Positions 52,692 to 61,322 of a stretch of 64,000 nt of DNA are shown one piece after another. This DNA is from Lacinutrix algicola. Lineage in GTDB: Bacteria; Bacteroidota; Bacteroidia; Flavobacteriales; Flavobacteriaceae. The position numbers and the translations under genes were made by a program. The notes under the pieces were generated by a model. The model saw nothing but the letters and a program-made list of their open reading frames with translations. It did not search any database and had not been told where the DNA came from. Numbering within the stretch: the first letter of the stretch is position 1; every line of letters starts with the position of its first letter. The stretch lies in the NCBI RefSeq assembly GCF_001418085.1, contig NZ_LIQH01000042.1, forward strand, positions 1 through 64,000. The letters are read 5' to 3'.

Positions 52692-54788
52692 ATGTTTTTA
52701 AAGTTTCGATACTTTTTTTCTTTTCTGTTTGTATGCTATACTTCTATTGGTACAGCACAAACTGCATCGCCTATTATTGAAAGTGAAGAGAGAAAAGTAG
52801 ATGAGCTTTTTTACTATTATAATAATGGTTCTGATAAAAAAGCATACCAACAAGCCCATAAATTATTAGGGACTTTTAAATCTAGTAAAGCCATAACGAA
52901 TACTAATTTATTACTGGCATACTACCATAATAAATATGTAGCAAATGATTCGTCTATTTATTACACACACAAAGCACTTAAAAGTAAAAAGAATATTAAA
53001 GATTCTTTAGGTGTGCGATTAACCATATTATCTTATCAATTACTTGCTTTAAATAACAAAAACAAAGGTTTATATCAAGAAAGTAAAAAGTGGCATTTAA
53101 AGGGAGCAGAGCTTAGTGAAAAACATAAGGAAACAAACTTGTACTACACGCATTTGCATGGCCTGGCAAGTAATTATGTTACACTTGGTAAAACGAAAGA
53201 AGCTTTAGAACTCTTTAATAAATGTATAAAGTTTTCTAACGATGAAGAACTTATTTTAGGAAGTTACATCAATTTAGGTTTTATTTATTCGTCACTTTCT
53301 AATTACGAAAAGGCTAACAACTATTTACAGAAAGCAAAAGCCATTTGCGAGAAAGACACCCATAGAAAACAAGCCTTAGTAAATGTTATTATTAATATAG
53401 GAGATAATTATTTAGGTATAGGCGAAACAGACAAAGCCCTTACGGCTTTTTACGAAGCAAAGAAAATAAGTAGAGAGAATAGATCTTATAATTTAGAACT
53501 GATTATTTTAGGTAAAATAGGTACTGTATTATTCAATGAAAAAAGAGACAAAGAAGCATTGTTAATTTTTTCTAATGCTTTAATTAAAGCTGTGAATTTG
53601 GGAAATTTAGATATTGAGATGAATAGCTATCTTATGTTAGAAAACCTCTCGATTAGAAAAGGCGATTATCGCAGTGCTTATAGCTACGGTAAACACTATC
53701 ACAAGATAAAAGATTCTATCGAGAATTCGCAAACAAAAAATGAGATTAATAACTTAGAAGTTAAATTTAAAACGCTAGAAAAAGAAAAAACGATAAAGCA
53801 ATTACAGATAGAAAACCTAAATAAGAGTTTAAATATAAAAAATAAAGATGCAGATATAGAAAAGTATAAACTCCAAGAAGCTATAATTGCAAAGCAAACC
53901 GAAAACCAGGTATTGCAATTACAAAACGGTGTAGAAAAACGTAAAAATGAAATTGCATTATTAAAAGAAAAAGAAGCTTTAAAAGCAGTAGAGTTAGATA
54001 GAGAAAAGACTATTAAATACATTGTTCTTGTGGCTTTTTTCATTTTATTAGTTCCTATTGCTGGACTTTTAATTATCTACTATCAAAAATTGCAGGCTCA
54101 AAGTTTACTTAATCTAAAAGAAAAAGAGATTAACGAGCAACAAGTACTTTCGTTAAAAAAAGACCAAGAATTAAAACTAATTAAAGCTTCTGTTAGAGGA
54201 CAGGATCAAGAACGTAAAAAGATTGCTCAAGAAATGCACGATAGTGTTGGTGGTAATTTGGCGGCCATAAAATTACAATTCAGTCAGCTTTCTAATCATC
54301 CAGATAAGTTAAAATTAATTTACAGTCAGTTAGACGATACTTACGAGCAAGTAAGAAATATATCTCATAATTTATTACCGAAAAAAATCAGAGAGAATGA
54401 GTTTGTTTTTCTAATTAAAGAATACATTAATACGGTAGAGGAAGCGAGTGAGATAAGCTTTAATGTTTCATTTTACGACGAAGAAAATATCAACAGCCTA
54501 AACAAGATTTTACAAAACGAATTGTTTTCTATTTTTCAAGAATTAACCACCAATACACTTAAGTACGCTAAAGCGGAAACCATAGATATACAATTAGACC
54601 TTTTAAACGAATGTCTGTTTTTTGTTTACGAAGACGATGGTATCGGGTTCGATGTGTCGAAAACCACATTAGGTATAGGTTTAACAAATATTAAGAATAG
54701 AATTGAAAATTATAATGGCATATTGCATATCGATTCTAAAGCGAATAGAGGCACAAATATCCATATAGAAATCCCATTAAAAGCATAA
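52692..54788 (+). CDS. TPR-containing sensor histidine kinase (HisKA_3 type)
   Basis: 698 residues from the ATG at 52692 (MFLKFRYFFSFLFVCYTSIG). A TACATTTG box ends only 3 nt before this ATG, so the mRNA may be nearly leaderless. Signal peptide, then several tetratricopeptide repeats (~60-330), a coiled coil, one membrane helix (YIVLVAFFILLVPIAGLLII), the dimerisation domain with phospho-accepting His in QEMHDSVGGNLAAIKLQFSQ, and a HATPase domain (ELTTNTLKYAKAETI, then GIGLTNIKNRIENYNG). Partner of the regulator encoded 4 nt downstream. Confidence 0.92.
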   Translation: MFLKFRYFFSFLFVCYTSIGTAQTASPIIESEERKVDELFYYYNNGSDKKAYQQAHKLLGTFKSSKAITNTNLLLAYYHNKYVANDSSIYYTHKALKSKKNIKDSLGVRLTILSYQLLALNNKNKGLYQESKKWHLKGAELSEKHKETNLYYTHLHGLASNYVTLGKTKEALELFNKCIKFSNDEELILGSYINLGFIYSSLSNYEKANNYLQKAKAICEKDTHRKQALVNVIINIGDNYLGIGETDKALTAFYEAKKISRENRSYNLELIILGKIGTVLFNEKRDKEALLIFSNALIKAVNLGNLDIEMNSYLMLENLSIRKGDYRSAYSYGKHYHKIKDSIENSQTKNEINNLEVKFKTLEKEKTIKQLQIENLNKSLNIKNKDADIEKYKLQEAIIAKQTENQVLQLQNGVEKRKNEIALLKEKEALKAVELDREKTIKYIVLVAFFILLVPIAGLLIIYYQKLQAQSLLNLKEKEINEQQVLSLKKDQELKLIKASVRGQDQERKKIAQEMHDSVGGNLAAIKLQFSQLSNHPDKLKLIYSQLDDTYEQVRNISHNLLPKKIRENEFVFLIKEYINTVEEASEISFNVSFYDEENINSLNKILQNELFSIFQELTTNTLKYAKAETIDIQLDLLNECLFFVYEDDGIGFDVSKTTLGIGLTNIKNRIENYNGILHIDSKANRGTNIHIEIPLKA

Positions 54789-54792
54789 ATAA

Positions 54793-55437
54793 ATGAAGCA
54801 TAACCTTATTATAGCCGACGATCATAAAATGTTTTTAGATGGTTTATTAAGTATTTTAAAAACCGAAAGTAATTACAACATTCTATTTACGGCAAAGCAT
54901 GGCGGACATGTTAAAAAATACATTACAATAAATACCGAAGAAAAAATAGACCTTGTAATTACCGATGTCACTATGCCTGAAGTAGATGGTATTGCTTTAA
55001 ATAAGTGGATAAAAAAAACTAACAGAAATATAAAAACACTGGTGGTTAGTATGCATAATGATCCGAAAATTATTGACGAGCTTATAGAAAGTAATGTAGA
55101 TGGCTATCTTCAAAAAAACGCTCAAAAAGAAGAGTTTTTAAAAGCCATAGCAACTATTTTAGGAGGTGAGAAGTATTTCTCTAAAGAGATTAAAGATATC
55201 TACCTTAAAAATAAGTTCGAAAAGAATAAAGAAAAAGAAATTAAACTAACAAAAAGAGAAGTGGAAGTGATTTCGCTAATTGCGGAAGAATTTACCACCC
55301 AAGAAATAGCAGATAAATTGTTTTTAAGTAAACATACTATAGAAAGTTACCGCAAAAACCTGATTACAAAACTAAATGTTAGAAACCTTGCCGGTCTTAC
55401 CAAATATGCCATTAAAAAAGGCTACGTATCGTCATAA
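54793..55437 (+). CDS. NarL/LuxR-family response regulator
   Basis: 214 residues. Receiver domain with the acidic pair in LIIADDHKMFLDGLL and the phospho-acceptor Asp in DLVITDVTMPEVDGI; output LuxR helix-turn-helix (LTKREVEVISLIAEEFTTQE, IADKLFLSKHTIESYRKNLI). Starts 4 nt behind the kinase gene. Likely binds the CCCTGTTTTC motif found before its own operon and the next one. Confidence 0.93.
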   Translation: MKHNLIIADDHKMFLDGLLSILKTESNYNILFTAKHGGHVKKYITINTEEKIDLVITDVTMPEVDGIALNKWIKKTNRNIKTLVVSMHNDPKIIDELIESNVDGYLQKNAQKEEFLKAIATILGGEKYFSKEIKDIYLKNKFEKNKEKEIKLTKREVEVISLIAEEFTTQEIADKLFLSKHTIESYRKNLITKLNVRNLAGLTKYAIKKGYVSS

Positions 55438-55644
55438 TAAACACCTGTTTTTTAACAACTATATTTTAAGGGTTCTATTTTATAATAGCGCCCTTTTTTA
55501 TTGCTTTTTTCTTAAAAGCAAGTACACCAGAGGTTTACTAGAAAATAGACTTTTTCTGGTTTGGCTATTCTTTATTATTTTATTTTAAAAATAAAACGAA
55601 ACTCAATTATAAATTATTGATTGTTAGTGTTTAAAATGCAAACA

Positions 55645-55682
55645 CCCTGTTTTCAGGGTATTCATTTTCACTAAAAACAGGG
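55645..55682 (+). promoter_or_regulatory. Candidate operator (CCCTGTTTTCAGGG plus AAAACAGGG)
   Basis: An inverted site at 55645-55658 and a second half-site AAAACAGGG at 55674-55682, 23 nt before the TAAATTTG -7 box at 55706-55713. Shared with the kinase operon. Confidence 0.5.
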
Positions 55683-55705
55683 TTAAATAAAGGACTTATC
55701 TGTCA

Positions 55706-55713
55706 TAAATTTG
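55706..55713 (+). promoter_or_regulatory. Candidate -7 box of the 55.8-57.6 kb operon
   Basis: TAAATTTG fits TAnnTTTG and lies downstream of the paired CCCTGTTTT sites; a leader of ~95 nt would follow. Confidence 0.5.
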
Positions 55714-55811
55714 TACCAGAGAATAACAAACACCACAAGTAAATAATATAAAAACAACAGGTGTTTTTATTCAAAAAAACAAACAAATTTTAACCATTAA
55801 AAAACAAAATT

Positions 55812-56231
55812 ATGACTTTCGGAATTACACTTATTTTATTAAGCATTATCGCAGTACCATCTTTATTATTATCAAAAAAACCTAACGCAAAAGAGTTGTT
55901 AGAAAAAATAGAACCTTACCAAGGTTGGATTGGACTTATCTTTTGCTTTTATGGTGTTTGGGGAATTATTTTTTCAATTTTAAATTTAGGATGGCTTACA
56001 ACATTCCCAATCTGGTGGGTAACATTATTAGCAGGAAGTGTTGTAGAAGCGGTTCTTGGGTTTATGTTAGGATTTAGCCTTATCAATAAGTTTGTACTAT
56101 CTAAAAACGAAGCTGCTAAAGAAAAAGCAATCGCGCTTAGAGAGAAATTAGCACCAAAACAAGGGAAATTAGGAATAGTAGGTCTATTTGTAGGTGCATG
56201 GATGATTGTTGCTTCAATATTATTCTTCTAA
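55812..56231 (+). CDS. Hypothetical four-helix membrane protein
   Basis: 139 residues with four membrane segments ([77 protein letters not shown]). The loop parts [17 protein letters not shown] and [17 protein letters not shown] are alike, which suggests two duplicated halves. No family recognised. First gene of a plus-strand operon under the putative regulator site. Confidence 0.7.
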   Translation: MTFGITLILLSIIAVPSLLLSKKPNAKELLEKIEPYQGWIGLIFCFYGVWGIIFSILNLGWLTTFPIWWVTLLAGSVVEAVLGFMLGFSLINKFVLSKNEAAKEKAIALREKLAPKQGKLGIVGLFVGAWMIVASILFF

Positions 56232-56269
56232 AAACAAAAAGGTAAACTAAAACATAAATTAAAATTATC

Positions 56270-56887
56270 ATGAAAAAATTAATCTTTTTATTGGCTGTGC
56301 TATTCTCTGTATCGGCAATAGCGCAAGAACACAGAAATACAATTACCGTGGTTGGTGAAACCGAAACCAGTGTGGAAGACAATAGCTACACTATTTTAAT
56401 CTCGCTACAACAAATACTTGTTTACGAAGGACAAGGCGAAGTAGAGGTAGCCTCTGTAAGCGAGGTAAAGAACAATTACATAAATAGATTAGGAGATTTG
56501 GGTATAGATTTTAGCAGGTTTCGTAGAAGTACGTATTACGAGTTTGCGTCGTCTTATGGACAGGGTAGAGTAACAGAATATTACTTCTTAAAAACAACGA
56601 ATAAAGAAGAGGTTCGAAAAATTATAAACCTAAAATTAGCAGGAACATCTATAGCAAATACAGAGATAGAAGCTAAGAAATTAACTAAAGACGAATTAGT
56701 AAAGCTTGCTAAAAAAGCAATGGATAATGCAAGAGATAAAGCTGAAGCTTTAGCAAAAAAAATGAATAAAACTGTTGGTGAAATTGTGAGTCTTGTAGAC
56801 CAGAACACAAGCGAACAACATGCACAGAGTTATGGTACTTCTAAAGTACAAAGCCATGTAATAACAGTTTCTTTCGAATTGAAATAA
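56270..56887 (+). CDS. SIMPL domain (DUF541) exported protein
   Basis: 205 residues. Signal peptide ends SVSAIAQ. The SIMPL/DUF541 pattern includes ITVVGETETSVEDNSYTILI and the helical KKAMDNARDKAEALAKKMNK followed by VGEIVSLVDQ. Periplasmic; E. coli YggE-type proteins of this family are associated with oxidative stress, but mechanism is unclear. Between two other exported or membrane proteins of one operon. Confidence 0.88.
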   Translation: MKKLIFLLAVLFSVSAIAQEHRNTITVVGETETSVEDNSYTILISLQQILVYEGQGEVEVASVSEVKNNYINRLGDLGIDFSRFRRSTYYEFASSYGQGRVTEYYFLKTTNKEEVRKIINLKLAGTSIANTEIEAKKLTKDELVKLAKKAMDNARDKAEALAKKMNKTVGEIVSLVDQNTSEQHAQSYGTSKVQSHVITVSFELK

Positions 56888-56923
56888 TGAATATCAATAA
56901 ATTAATATAATAAATAACAAATC

Positions 56924-57604
56924 ATGAAAATTAAATTAGTAGTATTATCAGTATTTACTTTCTGTTGTCTTTTTAATGCAGAAGCTCAAAAATTAAAAAA
57001 GTTTGGAAGTTCTATCGAGAAAAAGATTGGACCAAAAACAATTAAAGTACCTTATACAGATGTTATATCTTACTTAGGTTATGCTGCCGATGGCAATGAA
57101 GACGCAATAGTAGATGGTAAAAAATTCTCTTACATATACATATGGGTGCCTGCTGTTGCTCCAGAATTAGGAGTAAGAATGTTATCTCCTGTGGCTAAAA
57201 CAAAAGTAAAGAATGCTATAAGCTCTGCAGATTATACTGCAAATAAAGATTCTAAAGATTATTTTGATACTTACATTACTTTAGAACGTTCTACTATTTT
57301 CAAAAAAGAAGATATTACAGTAGATGGTGCTAAAAACGCTACTTGGACTACACTTGCTAGTAATGATGATAGTGGCGAAATGCCAAAGCAACCTAGCGGA
57401 AGAAAGTACAACTCTCTATTAAGATATAAAAGTGAAGCAGGAAGCCCTACAAAAGCTTTAACTGCAGGTTTATACCGTATTGGTTTTACAACTTACAAAA
57501 CAGGAGAAGTTAAAGGAACATTTTTAGCAGAAGTTGCTGCTCCAGTAAAATTACCTGGTGTTGTTATGGCTAAAACTATTGAAGAACTTAAAAAAGGACT
57601 ATAA
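56924..57604 (+). CDS. LipL32-family surface protein
   Basis: 226 residues. Signal peptide MKIKLVVLSVFTFCCLFNAE(AQ), without a convincing lipobox at the cleavage site. The mature protein closely follows leptospiral LipL32: LGYAADG..AIVDGKK, IYIWVPAVAPELGVRMLSP, KYNSLLRYK and LYRIGFTTYKTGEVKGTFLA. LipL32 is the main outer-membrane lipoprotein of pathogenic Leptospira and binds Ca2+ and host matrix; this marine homologue must have another role. Last gene of the operon; a terminator follows. Confidence 0.85.
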   Translation: MKIKLVVLSVFTFCCLFNAEAQKLKKFGSSIEKKIGPKTIKVPYTDVISYLGYAADGNEDAIVDGKKFSYIYIWVPAVAPELGVRMLSPVAKTKVKNAISSADYTANKDSKDYFDTYITLERSTIFKKEDITVDGAKNATWTTLASNDDSGEMPKQPSGRKYNSLLRYKSEAGSPTKALTAGLYRIGFTTYKTGEVKGTFLAEVAAPVKLPGVVMAKTIEELKKGL

Positions 57605-57636
57605 AAAAACAAAATAGACATTCATAGTTTAAGTAA

Positions 57637-57672
57637 AACACCTCTTCATGAAAATGAAGAGGTGTTTTTTTT
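57637..57672 (+). terminator. Rho-independent terminator
   Basis: AACACCTCTTCAT and ATGAAGAGGTGTT arms with a short loop, followed by T8, behind the LipL32-like gene. Confidence 0.88.
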
Positions 57673-57788
57673 GTAGGATTGTTTCGCTTTTAAAAGGTAG
57701 TAATAATTGTTTTTGGTTACTTTCTAATATAATGTTAGCCAAAATAGAAGATGTCCTTTATTGGGTAGATGCTCTGGTTTAAACGATT

Positions 57789-58479
57789 TTAGTCTTCATC
57801 GAATTTTAATTTATTCTTTTCCATAGCTTTTTGCCAACCGTAAGGGAAAATGCCATGATTATTTTCGGCAATGTTTTTCATTAAAACTTTTACTCGATTT
57901 TTAATTTCAATAGGTAATTTGTAAAACTGTTTATCAACTTGTGTATTTCTTTCATCATCATGTATTCCGTTTTGATGTCTTATTACACTTTTTTTGTTTT
58001 TATAGTAAACTAATATTTTTATTCTTCCATCTGAAAAATCATTCAATCCACGAGTGCCATAAATAATTATAGGATCGGCAAAACCATCGCTATCATAATC
58101 CTCTATTTTAAAATATTTTGTCCAATGAGTAATCGAATATTCGTAAAGGTCTGGTAATATAAAATCGTGTAAAGACCATTTTAGATTAAAAACATCATTT
58201 TTATACGAGAAACAATAGACTTTAATTATATCGGAACATGTTTCTAGTTCTTCGCATTTAATAGCGTTTTTAGTCATTACAATATAGTGTTCTCCTGCCT
58301 TGTCATTATATTTGTAAATTCTGTGTATAGAATACTCTAATTGTAATTTATCTTTAATAGTAACCGTGAAAATAGAATCGATTTCCTCTTTCGACAACTG
58401 TTTACTGGTTACTTTATAATTTTGTCCAAAAGAGAAATTGTAGATTATAAGAAATAAAATTATTGTAATTTTTTTTCAT
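57789..58479 (-). pseudogene. Exported protein gene with one extra A after the start codon
   Basis: From the ATG at 58479, the run A8 (58469-58476) leads into a stop after ~20 codons. With seven A the frame reads MKKITIILFLIIYNFSFGQN, a textbook signal peptide, and continues to the stop at 57789 (229 residues). The length of 691 nt is one more than a multiple of three. Without the shift the only start is a TTG at 58397, lacking the signal. The domain contains FKIEDYDSDGFADPIIIYGT, like FG-GAP-type metal-binding loops. May be phase-variable, broken, or a homopolymer error. Confidence 0.75.
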
Positions 58480-58482
58480 TTT

Positions 58483-59176
58483 TTATTTTTCAAAGTGTTT
58501 TAAAACGATGTATTCAATTTTTATGTTTGAAGCTTTTATGATTTTAATTCGTAAACCACGAAATCCAATTGTTTCACTCTCAGATATATCATACTGTAAA
58601 TCTTGTGTAAAAGCAGGCCTTGCATAATCATTAACATATTCTCGATAAATAAATTTAAGTGCATTACCAACACGACCGTTATAAATGAACTCCTGCTTAA
58701 AGTAATCTTTATTCTTCTTTGCTAATACTTTTGTTTTAACATATTCTATTTCTTCTTTAGGAATTATAAAGTTTATTCCAAAATCACTAAAACCGTTTGT
58801 GTAAATTCCATCATTATTGTTGGTTGTATAGATTATAGGTTTTTCTCCGCTTTTATAAATTGCTATACCAAATGTTGTATCTGAAGAATTACTATATAAA
58901 TCATATTTTTCCGTAGAGAAGTCCTTTATAAAAACCTGACCTATCTTAATTGTTTTATTTAGGTAATCTAGTTTAATTTCAAATTGTTTTTTTGTTTTTA
59001 AAGCATCATAAGTGAAACCTTTTTCTTTTGTAGCCAGAGAGATTCCTATTTCGGCGTTGTTTATTTTATTTAAATTTGGTGAATACGTTGTAAATACCTC
59101 TGGTGTAACAGCTATTTTTTTTTGTTACACATGAGGATAACGTAATTAATAAAAATAGAAAAATTAATCTTTGCAT
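58483..59176 (-). pseudogene. Lipoprotein gene interrupted at a poly-A9 run
   Basis: ATG at 59176 begins a lipoprotein leader (MQRLIFLFLLITLSSC-VT). The run A9 (59115-59123) then puts the frame out; with eight A it continues KKIAVTPEVFTTYSPNLNKI and stays open to TAA at 58483, giving 230 residues. 694 nt is again one more than a multiple of three. Mature part: beta-rich, with FGIAIYKSGEKPIIYTT and FGINFIIPKEEIEYV; no family recognised. It ends 3 nt before the next gene, so they form an operon; both have the same kind of shift. Confidence 0.72.
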
Positions 59177-59196
59177 TTAATTTTTTTTTAAATGTT

Positions 59197-59320
59197 GGAC
59201 AATGAGTTTGTATAGATTTTAAGTAACTAATTTAATAAAATAAAAACTGAATAGAAAATACGAAAGGATTTTTGGCAATAGGCTAGAGTTAGCAATAAAC
59301 TATGTATGGTCTTACCGAGA
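59197..59320 (-). repeat. attC-like repeat 21 (decayed)
   Basis: AAGTAACTAATTTAATAAAA, TGAATAGAAAATACGAAAGG and AGAGTTAGCAATAAACTATG align with first-type repeats. The right box reads CTTACCG. 59321-59400 shows no gene. Confidence 0.65.
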
Positions 59321-59400
59321 GTATTTGTTTTTCTAACTTTAATACGGTAGTATATAGATTTTCCTCCAACCCTAATAATTTGCAAAAGCAGGTTCTGTTT

Positions 59401-59775
59401 TTATTCTATTTTCTTTTCAAGAATTGGTCTTGGTAATTTCCAAGGTTTTATAATATTAGGATGTTCATCTCCAGTAAAGTAAGCAGTGTTTTTGGTCCAA
59501 TTTATTTCAGGTGTTAACCATAACATACCTATATGTGCCTTATTAATTATCTTATCTTCAATTTCGTCATATAAATAAACTACGCCCGATGCATCACTAC
59601 CTCCACCAGGAAATCTATTAATAAAATTTTCCCAATTATATTGTGAAGCATATACAGAATATTGACTATCAGGACTAAATGTTTTATAGTATTCTCCACT
59701 GGTTGATTTGAGATGTATTATAAATCCTATTCCCAATACTAATACTATTAGTAAAAATAATTTTATTTTTTTCAT
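59401..59775 (-). CDS. Hypothetical membrane-anchored protein (array 2)
   Basis: 124 residues. One N-terminal helix (LFLLIVLVLGIGFIIHLKST), then an exported domain with YKTFSPDSQYSVYASQYNWE and GGGSDASGVVYLYDEIEDKI, a beta-propeller-like or DUF-type fragment. No family recognised. ATG start, minus strand, cassette position. Confidence 0.6.
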   Translation of the reverse strand: MKKIKLFLLIVLVLGIGFIIHLKSTSGEYYKTFSPDSQYSVYASQYNWENFINRFPGGGSDASGVVYLYDEIEDKIINKAHIGMLWLTPEINWTKNTAYFTGDEHPNIIKPWKLPRPILEKKIE

Positions 59776-59817
59776 TAACGCATTTTTATAATTTCTGTAA
59801 ACTTGCTCGACAATGTA

Positions 59818-59951
59818 TTACAACTTGATTGTATATGATTTGTTGCGAGTATGTATGCTAGGATTTTTCGAAGGAAAAAGCAGACGTTAGATACGTATAA
59901 CGACCTTTGATTAAGCTACTAAACTGCAATTATTTTTATACGGTGTTGTAG
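59818..59951 (-). repeat. attC-like repeat 22
   Basis: Left box TTACAAC, right box GTTGTAG. Third arm type with a changed apex (GATTTTTC-GAA-GGAAAAAG). Confidence 0.82.
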
Positions 59952-59962
59952 CACATTTTTAT

Positions 59963-60508
59963 TCAATACAATTTCTCAATTATTTTTCTTACTTGCAAAC
60001 TATCATTTGGTTTATCCATAAAAAAAGCAGAAGGTCCAAGTAGATTCGCAATTGCTAAAATTCCGTATTCTTGATTAAACAGAATAGAACTCATTCCGTC
60101 TATAATTGGTTCTTTCATTTCGTATTTATCAAACCAAATTTCAGAATTTTTATTGCTCTGAAAAGTTTTGGTTTCATATTTCTTGTAATCGGACAGGTTA
60201 AATTTTAGTTTTTGGCTTTTGGTCAAATAACTAATTTTTAGGTTTCGAGTAGAATCTGTTACACTTCTGTAATCATAAATAATTATTGAATCACGAACTG
60301 TTTTTATCAACATATATTCCGTTCGAAGTTTTAGAGTGTTATTTGAGAATCCACTTAAATATCTTGATTCCGTATAAATTGATTTTAATTCAGTTGGACT
60401 TTCTTCGTATCGTTTTTGGATATAAAAGAATAAATAAATTCCATATGCTAAAGCAGAAATTACAATTAGTGTAAAAACGAAAATCAATATGTCTTTAGTT
60501 TTTCTCAA
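59963..60508 (-). CDS. Hypothetical membrane-anchored protein next to an IS remnant (array 2)
   Basis: 181 residues: one N-terminal helix (ILIFVFTLIVISALAYGIYL) and an exported domain with several beta strands (YDYRSVTDSTRNLKISYL). No family recognised. The apparent start is a TTG directly after the IS end (TTTGAGAAAAAC). The true start may have been ATG before insertion of the element, as the leader MRKTKDILIFVF is typical. Confidence 0.55.
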   Translation of the reverse strand: MRKTKDILIFVFTLIVISALAYGIYLFFYIQKRYEESPTELKSIYTESRYLSGFSNNTLKLRTEYMLIKTVRDSIIIYDYRSVTDSTRNLKISYLTKSQKLKFNLSDYKKYETKTFQSNKNSEIWFDKYEMKEPIIDGMSSILFNQEYGILAIANLLGPSAFFMDKPNDSLQVRKIIEKLY

Positions 60509-60509
60509 A

Positions 60510-60695
60510 TGTCTAGTCCTGAAATATAGCTATAGGTTAAAATTGAATTAAGCTGATAATTTATATACCATATTAGGTGTTTTATAATCTAAAGATAAAT
60601 GTAATCTTACTTCATTGTATAAATTAATTGTATTTTTTGCTGCTCTTTTTAAATGTGTTACGTTATCAAAGATAGAACTCATCTTTTAAAATTGG
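60510..60695 (-). mobile_element. Remnant of the same IS3-family element
   Basis: Left end TGTCTAGTCCTGAAATATAG and about 180 bp of the orfB 3' end match the intact IS at 49084, with a small internal deletion near 60673. The rest of the element is missing. Its left flank TTTTTCTCAAA is identical to that of the intact copy. 60696-60771 holds nothing recognisable. Confidence 0.85.
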
Positions 60696-60771
60696 ATTTG
60701 TTAAGTCGTCTTGTTGACACATGGAAATTTTTGTCATATTCAATAAAATTTCTAAATTTATCCATTATGTC

Positions 60772-61191
60772 TCATGAGTATTTTTCCATAATTACATATT
60801 CAATTCCACCTTTTTTAAATTTTTCGTTTGTAGGTTTTAAATTGAATCTTTCATAGAATTTTGATTTTTCTACTCGCGCATTACACCATAACCTTCTAAT
60901 TCCTTCTTTCTGTATTAAATCTATTATATTTTTTAATAAAATCGTTCCATATCCTAGTCCTTGAAATTCAATTAATGTTGCAAATTTTCTGAATTGCATT
61001 TCATTATCCTCAACAAATAAGGAAATTACTGATGTTATTTTTCCATTTACAAATAAACCAAAATGTCTCGCATTTTCATCATTTGGCAATTCAACATATT
61101 CTATCGGTTTATTTGGCCACATAACTTTGTGCCTAATTGGTAATGTTTCAGAGGATGTAATTTGTTTAATTTCTGGAGCTATATTTTTCAC
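60772..61191 (-). CDS. GNAT family N-acetyltransferase (array 2)
   Basis: 139 residues. The GNAT motif A is visible (EFQGLGYGTILLKNIIDLIQ, with the acetyl-CoA binding Q-G-x-G-x-G type loop), preceded by KITSVISLFVEDNEMQFRKF. The end GGIEYVIMEKYS closes the fold. The leader PIRHKVMWPNKPIEYVEL is typical of small amino-group acetylases. Substrate unknown. A normal cassette repeat lies on its upstream side. Confidence 0.88.
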   Translation of the reverse strand: MKNIAPEIKQITSSETLPIRHKVMWPNKPIEYVELPNDENARHFGLFVNGKITSVISLFVEDNEMQFRKFATLIEFQGLGYGTILLKNIIDLIQKEGIRRLWCNARVEKSKFYERFNLKPTNEKFKKGGIEYVIMEKYS

Positions 61192-61206
61192 TTTTATGAG
61201 TGTTTT

Positions 61207-61322
61207 TGCTAACGTTTATGTGTATAAGTAACTAATTTAGTAAATAAAACACAGATAGAATATTCCGCAGGAATATTCGTAAGCAGGCAGGAACTAGCAA
61301 TTAAATATACACCTAGTTATCA
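61207..61322 (-). repeat. attC-like repeat 23
   Basis: Left box TGCTAAC, right box GTTATCA, somewhat shorter than the rest (116 bp). Apex GAATATTCC-GCA-GGAATATTC. The right box contains the TGA stop of the next gene. Confidence 0.85.
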
